Positions 54,438 through 64,000 of a stretch of 64,000 nucleotides of DNA are shown here, one piece after another. The stretch spans positions 248,001 through 312,000 of the forward strand of contig NZ_WHUF01000008.1 of the NCBI RefSeq assembly GCF_009380165.1, given 5' to 3'. Source of the stretch: Rugamonas rivuli. Its GTDB lineage: Bacteria > Pseudomonadota > Gammaproteobacteria > Burkholderiales > Burkholderiaceae_D. The notes beneath the pieces were generated by a model. It saw only the letters and a list, made by a program, of their open reading frames with translations. It was not told the DNA's origin and made no database searches. The position numbers were made by a program, and so were the translations under genes. Every line of letters begins with the position of its first letter. The stretch's first letter is position 1.

Positions 54438-55485
54438 ATGAAGGTGGTGCTGGTCGACGATACCCATATCAACCTGGTGCTGATGTCGCGCCTGGTGGAC
54501 AAGCTGAAGGACGTGAGCACCATCAGCTTCCAGTCGGCGCACGAGGCGCTGGCCTGGTGCAACGCCCATCCCTACGATCTGCTGATCGTCGACTACATGA
54601 TGCCGGACATGAACGGCCTGGAGCTGATCGCCCGCCTGCAAGCGCCGCCCGACCAGCGCCCGCCGGTGCTGATGGTGACGGCCAGCGTCGATGTCGACGT
54701 GCGCCACCGCGCGCTGGAAAACGGCGCCAGCGATTTCCTCATCAAGCCGATCGACAAGGTCGAGTTCCTGGCGCGCACCCGCAACATGCTGGCGCTGCGC
54801 AGCGCCACGCTGGGCCTGCAGCACCGCGCCAGCTGGCTGGCCGAGGAAGTGGCCAAGGCCACCGCCGAGCTGCGCGCGCGCGAGCAGGAAACCATCATGC
54901 TGCTGTGCCGCGCCTCCGAATACCGCGACCCCGAAACCGGCGCCCACATCCAGCGCATGGCGCACTACTCGCGGCTGATCGCCGAGCAGCTGGGCCTGCC
55001 CGAGGAACAGCAGCAGGACGTGCTCAACGCCGCGCCCATGCACGACATCGGCAAGGTCGGCACGCCCGACCACATCCTGCTCAAGCCCGGCCGCCTGAAC
55101 CCGGAGGAAATGGTGGTCATGCGCCAGCACGCCGACATCGGCTACAACATCCTCAAGGATTGCCAGGCGCGCATGCTGCAGCTGGCGGCCGAGATCGCGC
55201 TGACCCACCACGAGCGCTACGACGGCGCCGGCTATCCGCGCGGGCTGGCGGGCGAGGATATCCCGCTGGTGGGCCGCATCGTCGCCGTGGCCGACGTGTT
55301 CGATGCGCTGACCAGCGTGCGTCCGTACAAGAGCGCCTGGAGCATGGAGGATGCGCGCCAGCACCTGCTGGACAACTGCGGCGGCCACTTCGATCCGGTC
55401 TGCGTGGACGCGCTGCTGCAACGCTGGGACGACGTGCAGGCTATCCGCGCCCGCTTCCGCGATGAGCCGGGCGCCGCCACGGATC

Positions 55486-55493
<8 letters not shown>
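54438..55493 (+). CDS. Response regulator with HD-GYP c-di-GMP phosphodiesterase domain (RpfG-like)
   Basis: The protein has 351 residues. The receiver domain has the acidic pair LVDD, phospho-acceptor D52 in LLIVDYMMPDMNG and Lys in FLIKPID. A coiled linker joins it to an HD-GYP domain with the metal-binding HDIGK at 202-206 and HHERYDGAGYPRGL at 257-270 (GYP intact). Such proteins break down c-di-GMP when phosphorylated. Its last 8 bases overlap the hybrid kinase gene, which is thus the probable partner. Confidence 0.93.
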
Positions 55494-57759
<2,266 letters not shown>

Positions 57760-58977
57760 TACATGTGCCGGCGCGACCACGGCAGCGCCGCGCTGCGCTG
57801 GCCCGCCTTGCGGCCGACGATCTGGTACAGGCTGATCCAATCCTGTTCGAAGGCATAGCTGCAACCGGCCAGGTAGACATGCCAGATGCGGTAGCGCTTG
57901 TCGCCCGCCAGCGCCCGCACGCGCTCGGCGTGGGCCTCGAAATTGTCGGTCCAGATGGCGCAGGTGCGGGCGTAGTGGCGGCGCAGGTTTTCAACGTCGC
58001 CGACTTCCAGCTTGGCCTGCTGCATGGCCTTGAGCACGTGGCCGATGTGCGCCAGCTCGCCCTGCGGGAACACGTATTTTCCGATGAACTCGCCGCCGCC
58101 GTAGGGCGTCTCGCCGTTGTCGGGATCGGTGGTGGTGATGCCGTGGTTCATCACCACGCCATCGTCCGCCAGCAGCTTGTGGATGGCGGTGAAATACTCG
58201 GGCAGGTGCTTGATGCCCACATGCTCGAACATGCCGACGCTGGTGATGCGGTCGAAGCGGCCGCGCACGTCGCGGTAATCCTGCAGGCGGACTTCGACCA
58301 GGTGCTCCAGCCCCGCGCGCCGCACGCGCTCCTTGGCCAGCGCGAACTGGTTTTCCGACAGCGTGATGCCGACGCAGCGCGCCCGGTACTGCTGCGCCGC
58401 CCGTATCACCAGCGCGCCCCAGCCGCAGCCGATGTCGAGCAGCGTCTGGTTCGGTTGCAGCTCGATCTTGCGCAGGATGTGGTCGATCTTCTTGGTCTGG
58501 GCGGTGGCCAGGTCTTCGTCGCCGTCCTCGAAGTAGGCGCAGGAATACACCATGGCCGGATCGAGGAACTGCTGGTAGAACTCGTTGGAAACGTCGTAGT
58601 GGTAGCGGATCGCCTCGGCGTCCTTTTGCTTGCTGTGCACCATGCCGCGCACGACGCGGGCGAACTTGCCCTCGGCCTTGAGCGTGGTGCGCGCCAGCGC
58701 GTTGACGACGGCGATCATGTCGTGCGCCCGGCCCTTGACCTCGATCGCGCCCTCGACATAGGCCGCGCCCAGGTTGGACAGCGAAGGCGTCAGCAGGTAG
58801 CGCGCGGCCGACACGTTCGGCAGCCGTATCGTCACGCGCGGTGTTTCGGTGGAGAAGTCGACATGCTGGCCGTTCCACAGTTCGATACGCAGAGGCAGGG
58901 CGATTTGCTGGCGGATGCCGGCGATCCAGCTAGTGAGTCGGTTCTGTACAAACACAATCACCTCCGCGTCGAGAAAT

Positions 58978-60213
58978 TTACGGTTGCAGGCGCTCCTTCA
59001 TCCAGCTGCCATCGGCCTGTTTCACATACACGATCCGGTCATGGAAGCGCGAACGGCGTCCCTGCCAGAACTCGATGCGCACCGGTTCGAGGCGGTAGCC
59101 GCCCCAGTATTCCGGCCGCACCGGATGCTCGCCGCCGACAGCGGCCGCCGCATCGTAATTGGCTTCCATCTGCTCCCGGCTGGCGATGCGCGCGCTTTGC
59201 TGCGAGGCGATCGCGGCGATCTGGCTCTTCACCGGCCGGCTGTAAAAATACTTGTCGCTTTCCTCGGCGGACGTCTTGACCACCTTGCCTTCGATGCGCA
59301 CCTGGCGTTCCAACTCGCTCCAAAAGAATAGCAGCGCGGCGTGCGGATTGTCGCCCAGTTGCCGGCCTTTCTGGCTCTCGTAGTTGGTGTACCAGGTGAA
59401 GCCGCGCGCGTCGTACTGCTTGATCAGCACGATGCGCGAACTGGGCTTGCCTTCCGCATCCACCGTGGCCACGCTCATCGCGTTCGGTTCATTGACCTTG
59501 GCGCGCATGGCCTCTTCAAACCACTTGCCGAACTGGGCGATCGGATCGTCCAGCACATCGTGTTCCGTCAAACTGGCGCGGCCGTAATCGAGGCGCAGGT
59601 CCGCCAGCACCACGCCGTCGGCCACCGTGTTGGCGACCGCCACTTGCTGCTGCTCCGGCACCTGGCTCTGTGGCAGGGCGGGCGTGATGCCGCGCCGTAC
59701 CTGCATCGCGCTGCCCAGCTGCGCCATCTGCTCGGGGCTGAACAGGCGCTTGGCCATGGGTGCGATATTGCTTTCTTCGATGACCATGTGGGCGGCGTAG
59801 GCGTCGCAGAAACGCTGCACCATCTCGGCCGACAGGGCGGTCCCCTGTCCATTGGCTATTTGATCAAGTTGCGAATTAATTATATGCCAGTCCTGATCCA
59901 TCTGCTGGTGGTCGGCCAGAATGCCCGGCACCAGTTCGGCCAGCAGCGCGGCGTCGGCGTCGCGCGCCGTGGCCTGGAGCATCGGCACCAGGTTTTGCTC
60001 CTCGTCTTCGTGGTGCATATGGGCCGCGTTGTTGAAATATTTTTGCACCGCTTGCGCGGCCTTTTGCGCCTCGGCGTCGGCGCCGTGCTTGGGCAGGTGT
60101 GCCAGCAGCTTGTGCAGCGTGTCCAGCTGCTTGCGTATCTTGTCGTGGCAATGTTTCAAGACTGCTATCGGCTGGCTGAAGTCGGGGGCGGTGTCGTGCA
60201 GGATATTGCTCAT
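58978..60213 (-). CDS. pdxH: Hemerythrin domain fused to pyridoxamine 5'-phosphate oxidase (PdxH)
   Basis: One frame of 411 residues. Residues about 15-160 form a hemerythrin-like HHE domain with candidate iron ligands H21/H23, H65-H68 with E69-E72 (HMHHEDEEQ), H102 (DHQQMDQDW) and H142 with E146/E147. Residues about 200-411 are a full PNPOx: LADLRLDYGRASL, FMN segments SSRIVLIKQYDARGF and FFWSELERQVRIEG, and the closing WGGYRLEPVRIEFWQG then RRSRFHDRIVY. PdxH makes pyridoxal phosphate using oxygen. A possible internal start, GTG 59643 with GGAG nine bases before, would give a normal 221-residue PdxH. Confidence 0.9.
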   Translation of the reverse strand: MSNILHDTAPDFSQPIAVLKHCHDKIRKQLDTLHKLLAHLPKHGADAEAQKAAQAVQKYFNNAAHMHHEDEEQNLVPMLQATARDADAALLAELVPGILADHQQMDQDWHIINSQLDQIANGQGTALSAEMVQRFCDAYAAHMVIEESNIAPMAKRLFSPEQMAQLGSAMQVRRGITPALPQSQVPEQQQVAVANTVADGVVLADLRLDYGRASLTEHDVLDDPIAQFGKWFEEAMRAKVNEPNAMSVATVDAEGKPSSRIVLIKQYDARGFTWYTNYESQKGRQLGDNPHAALLFFWSELERQVRIEGKVVKTSAEESDKYFYSRPVKSQIAAIASQQSARIASREQMEANYDAAAAVGGEHPVRPEYWGGYRLEPVRIEFWQGRRSRFHDRIVYVKQADGSWMKERLQP

Positions 60214-60286
60214 GGGAGGGCGCTCGGGCTGGAAGGGAAAGTCATTCTAAAATAATTTTTGCGGCGGCGTCCGTTAAAATGTCGGC

Positions 60287-61129
60287 ATGAACTCCATAGC
60301 ACCTACCCAATTCGACGATATCGACTTCGAGCGCCGCTTCGGCGGCATCGCCCGCCTCTATGGCGACGCCGCACTGGCGCGCTTCCGCACCGCCCACGTC
60401 TGCGTGGTCGGCACCGGCGGCGTCGGCTCGTGGATCGTCGAGGCGCTGGCCCGCAGCGCCATCGGCCAGTTGACCCTGATTGATCTGGACAACGTTGCCG
60501 AGTCCAATATCAACCGCCAGATCCAGGCCCTGGGCAGCACCGTCGGCCAGGCCAAGGTCAGCGCGCTGGCCGCGCGCATCGCCGACATCAATCCCTTCTG
60601 CGTGGTCAACCAGATCGAGGACTTCGTCACCCCGGACAACCTGGAGCAGATGCTGGGCGCCGGCCAGTACGACTTCGTGGTCGACGCCATCGACAGCGTC
60701 AAGGACAAGGCCGCGATGATCGCCTGGTGCCGCCAGCACAGCATGCCGATGATCATCATCGGCAGCGCCGGCGGCCAGACCGACCCGACCCAGATCGCCG
60801 TGCGCGACCTGGCCCGCACCGAGCAGGAACCGTTGCTGAAGAAAGTGCGCAAGGTGTTGCGCAGCCAGTACGGCTATCCGCGCGGCGAAAAGACCAAGTT
60901 CTACGTCGACGCCGTGTTCTCGATGGAGCGCCTGAAGTTCCCGGAACCGCAGGAAGTGTGCGCGCTGGAAGGCGGCCAGCCCGCCGCCGGCGTGACAGGT
61001 TTGAACTGCGCCGGCTTCGGTTCGGCCATGGTGGTCACGGCCACCTTCGGCATGGTGGCCGCCGGCCAGGTGCTGCGCCAGTTGGCCGACAGCGTGCAAC
61101 CGCCGGTGGCGCCGGCCGGCACACCGTAG
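60287..61129 (+). CDS. tcdA: tRNA threonylcarbamoyladenosine dehydratase
   Basis: TcdA, an E1-like enzyme, turns t6A37 of tRNA into its cyclic form with ATP. The 280-residue protein begins FERRFGGIARLYGDAALARF, then has the nucleotide loop VVGTGGVGSWIVEALARS, DLDNVAESNINRQ, VVDAIDSVKDKAAMI and the C-terminal GLNCAGFGSAMVVTATFG. It complements Sua5 at 46848, which makes the t6A precursor. It is divergent from the hemerythrin-PdxH gene. Confidence 0.95.
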   Translation: MNSIAPTQFDDIDFERRFGGIARLYGDAALARFRTAHVCVVGTGGVGSWIVEALARSAIGQLTLIDLDNVAESNINRQIQALGSTVGQAKVSALAARIADINPFCVVNQIEDFVTPDNLEQMLGAGQYDFVVDAIDSVKDKAAMIAWCRQHSMPMIIIGSAGGQTDPTQIAVRDLARTEQEPLLKKVRKVLRSQYGYPRGEKTKFYVDAVFSMERLKFPEPQEVCALEGGQPAAGVTGLNCAGFGSAMVVTATFGMVAAGQVLRQLADSVQPPVAPAGTP

Positions 61130-61221
61130 ATTTTATCCAGTTGCGGATGCGGTTTTGTTATCATGGTGCGCGCTGGCACGGGGACCGTGCTATCCACAGA
61201 CTTCATCGAAAGAATAAAACC

Positions 61222-61719
61222 ATGATGCGTAGTTCCGTACTCGTAGCAATGCTGTGCGCGCTGGCGGCCTCCGTGGCCCAGGCCCAGACTCCGACTGCAC
61301 CCGTAGCGCCGGCCGATGTGCCGCCGCCACCGCCGATGGTGGTCGGCTCCGCCACGCCCGGCCCGGCCGCCGAACAGCTGATCGTCACCGACACCAAGGT
61401 CGGCACCGGCAAGGAAGCGACCACCGGCTCCACCGTCTACATGCACTACTCGGGCTGGCTGTACCGTCCGCTGGCCAAGGCCATGCACGGCAAGCTGTTC
61501 GACTCGTCGATTCCGCGCGGCGAGCCGCTGGACTTCGTGCTGGGCGCCGGCCGCGTCATCAAAGGCTGGGACCAGGGCATCCAGGGCATGAAGGTGGGCG
61601 GCAAGCGCACGCTGATCATCCCGTCGGAACTGGCCTACGGCTCGCGTCCGACGCCGGGCAGCGGCATCCCGCCGAATTCCGCGTTGATCTTCGATGTCGA
61701 ACTGATGGATGTGAAATAA
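61222..61719 (+). CDS. Exported FKBP-type peptidyl-prolyl isomerase
   Basis: The 165-residue protein has a signal peptide (SSVLVAMLCALAASVAQAQ), a Pro-rich linker, then one FKBP domain: GSTVYMHYSGWLY, LFDSSIPRGEPLDFVLGAGRVIKGWDQGI, MKVGGKRTLIIPSELAYGSR and IPPNSALIFDVELMDVK. All active-site aromatics are present (Tyr, Phe, Trp). It acts as a periplasmic folding helper. The upstream open frame from 60727 is a shadow of tcdA. Confidence 0.93.
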   Translation: MMRSSVLVAMLCALAASVAQAQTPTAPVAPADVPPPPPMVVGSATPGPAAEQLIVTDTKVGTGKEATTGSTVYMHYSGWLYRPLAKAMHGKLFDSSIPRGEPLDFVLGAGRVIKGWDQGIQGMKVGGKRTLIIPSELAYGSRPTPGSGIPPNSALIFDVELMDVK

Positions 61720-61743
61720 GCACCTGAATTTGGCGTAGACTGG

Positions 61744-61767
61744 AACCTCCGTCCCACTTCGGAGGTT
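61744..61767 (+). promoter_or_regulatory. Hairpin enclosing the cysM ribosome-binding site
   Basis: AACCTCC at 61744-61750 pairs perfectly with GGAGGTT at 61761-61767; the 3' arm contains the GGAGG that serves cysM (ATG 61772). Followed by TTCC, it may also end transcripts from the FKBP gene. Folding would hide the ribosome site. Confidence 0.6.
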
Positions 61768-61771
61768 TTCC

Positions 61772-62704
<933 letters not shown>

Positions 62705-62710
62705 CTTGGC

Positions 62711-63745
62711 TTAGTGCGGCTGCTCCTGCAGGCTGCACTCGTGCGCCGTGGTGCCGAGGCGCACCTGCAGCGTGGCGTGGTCGATGGAATAGTCTTCCTT
62801 CAGCTGGGCGCTGATCGCGTCCAGCGCCGCATCGCCCGGATGGCCGGCCGGCGTCACCAGGTGCGCCGTCAGCGCGTTCTCGGTGGTGCTCATGGCCCAG
62901 ATGTGCAGGTCGTGCACTTCGGTCACGCCTGGCTGGGTGCGCAGGAATTGCTCGACTTCGGCGTGGTCCAGATTGTCCGGCACGGCCGCCAGCATCATGC
63001 GCATCGATTGCTTCAGCAGCGACCAGGTGCTGTAGACGATGAAGGCGACGATCACCATACTGACCAGCGGATCCAGCCAGTTCCAGCCCGAGTACTTGAC
63101 GATCACGCCGGCCACAAGCACGCCCAGCGAGATCGCGGCATCGGCCGCCATGTGCAGGTAGGCGCCACGGATGTTGATGTCGTCCTTGCTGCCGGACATG
63201 AACAGCCAGGCCGAGAAACCGTTGATCAGGATGCCGACGCCGGCCACCACCGACACGGTCAGGCCGGCCACCGGATCCGGGTGCGCCAGTTGCTGCACGG
63301 CTTCCCAGGCGATGCCGCCGCAGGCCGCCATCAGCAGCATGGAATTGAACAGGGCCGCCAGCATCGACGTGCTGCGCAGGCCGTAGGTATAGCGGCCGTT
63401 CGGCACGCGCTTGGCCAGGATCGCCGCGCCCCAGGCCAGCATCAGGCCCAGCACGTCGGACAGGTTGTGGCCGGCGTCGGCCATCAGCGCGGTGGAGTTG
63501 GCCAGGAAACCGTAGAAGAATTCCACCGCGACGAACACGGTGTTGAGCACGATGGCGATGGCGAAGGCGCGGCCCATGGTGTTGGGATCGCCGTGGTGGT
63601 GATGGTGGCCGTGACCGTGGCTGTGGTCGTGCCCGTGATGGTCGTGGCTGTGCGCCTTGGCCTTGGCCGGGGCGTGGGAGTGGCCGCAATCATGGCCATG
63701 GTCATGGCTATGGTCGTGATCGTGGTGGTCGTGGTGCTTGCTCAT
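62711..63745 (-). CDS. czcD: Cation diffusion facilitator, zinc efflux (CzcD/ZitB type)
   Basis: The 344-residue inner-membrane protein starts with about 55 residues very rich in His and Asp (metal-buffering). Six hydrophobic segments carry the metal-site motifs ALMADAGHNLSDVLGLML (TM2, HxxxD) and YLHMAADAAISLGVLVAG (TM5). The C-terminal cytoplasmic domain has EVHDLHIWAMSTTENALTAHL. It exports Zn2+, possibly Co2+ or Cd2+, in exchange for H+. Its ATG overlaps the stop of the ArsR gene as ATGA. Confidence 0.93.
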   Translation of the reverse strand: MSKHHDHHDHDHSHDHGHDCGHSHAPAKAKAHSHDHHGHDHSHGHGHHHHHGDPNTMGRAFAIAIVLNTVFVAVEFFYGFLANSTALMADAGHNLSDVLGLMLAWGAAILAKRVPNGRYTYGLRSTSMLAALFNSMLLMAACGGIAWEAVQQLAHPDPVAGLTVSVVAGVGILINGFSAWLFMSGSKDDINIRGAYLHMAADAAISLGVLVAGVIVKYSGWNWLDPLVSMVIVAFIVYSTWSLLKQSMRMMLAAVPDNLDHAEVEQFLRTQPGVTEVHDLHIWAMSTTENALTAHLVTPAGHPGDAALDAISAQLKEDYSIDHATLQVRLGTTAHECSLQEQPH

Positions 63746-64000
63746 GCTTCGTTCCCGTTGGAAGGTTCGGCGATATGTTCGAGCATATCGTTGAGTACGC
63801 CGCTGATGTGGGCGTCGGCGGCGGAATAGAACACTTGTTTGCCCTGGCGCTCAGACTTGACAATGCGCGCCGCGCGCAGCAAACGCAAGTGGTGGCTGAC
63901 CAGCGAACTGCTCAGCTCCAGCGAGGAAGCGATGTCGCTGACGGCGATCGGCGCCGCCACGCAGGCCAGCACGATGCGCAGGCGCGTGGGATCGCCCAGC
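63742..64000 (-). CDS. ArsR/SmtB-family metal-responsive repressor, C-terminal part
   Basis: The gene begins beyond the window; 86 codons are visible. A winged-helix region, VSDIASSLELSSSLVSHHLRLLRAA, contains the recognition helix. The alpha-5 zinc-sensing motif is exact: D-x-H-X10-H-x-x-E in DAHISGVLNDMLEHIAE, as in SmtB and CzrA. There is no Cys alpha-3 (ELCVCDL) site. It probably represses the coupled efflux gene until zinc or cobalt binds. Confidence 0.92.
   Translation of the reverse strand, partial: LGDPTRLRIVLACVAAPIAVSDIASSLELSSSLVSHHLRLLRAARIVKSERQGKQVFYSAADAHISGVLNDMLEHIAEPSNGNEA

Noticed and set aside
63600..63745. Apparent DNA tandem repeats (CATGGTCATGG-like units)
   Set aside because: They are His/Asp codons of the metal-binding N-terminus of the efflux pump, with varied codons; not a repeat element.

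Overview
The window is a gene-dense chromosome segment with high GC and almost no space between genes. It comes from a betaproteobacterium, most likely of the Oxalobacteraceae (Massilia, Duganella or Janthinobacterium type). The grounds are gene order (an hda, HAD phosphatase, pcnB, folK, panB block divergent from purM; recA-recX; a DUF2889 gene before sucCD; pgk, pyk, fba, purC, purE, purK, sua5) and protein sequence. This placement is inference from remembered gene orders and was not tested by a search. No rRNA, tRNA, CRISPR array, insertion sequence or prophage was seen.

Layout. 1-8941 (+): a polyamine/amine catabolism operon with a PuuD-like hydrolase (5' end cut off), three glutamine-synthetase-fold ligases, two class III aminotransferases and an aldehyde dehydrogenase. 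8938-14308 (-): a perM-like transporter, hda, HAD phosphatase, pcnB, folK and panB. 14470-16785 (+): purM and an exported phosphodiesterase. 16823-18290: a HepT/MntA toxin-antitoxin pair followed by a low-GC stretch with an uncharacterised zinc-finger-like protein. 18478-26354 (-): a PPi-type phosphofructokinase, an S9 peptidase, a two-subunit sodium:solute symporter and its two-component system. 26528-31790 (+): recA (with an SOS box), recX, a DUF2889 gene, sucCD and an FHA protein. 31987-33285 (+): two nearly identical type IV pilin genes produced by a tandem duplication, each with its own sigma-54 promoter. 33332-38760: YcgR, moaC, a BepA-like metalloprotease, a YheT hydrolase and small genes. 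38898-47933 (+): azlCD, glycolysis (pgk, pyk, fba), purine synthesis (purC, purE, purK) and sua5. 48070-51904 (+): two exported lipoprotein esterases and an OmpW porin. 51973-64000: glutaryl-CoA dehydrogenase, flavin reductase, msrA, an HD-GYP regulator with a hybrid kinase, cfa, a hemerythrin-PdxH fusion, tcdA, an FKBP isomerase, cysM, and a zinc efflux pump with its ArsR/SmtB repressor.

Most genes are housekeeping. The points that deserve a second look are: (1) a single reading frame joining an oxygen/iron-binding hemerythrin domain to a complete pyridoxamine phosphate oxidase, an enzyme that consumes oxygen; (2) the pilin tandem duplication, whose upstream breakpoint copied the last bases of the FHA gene; (3) the HepT/MntA module with its low-GC cargo; and (4) the amine operon with three ligase paralogues and two transaminases.
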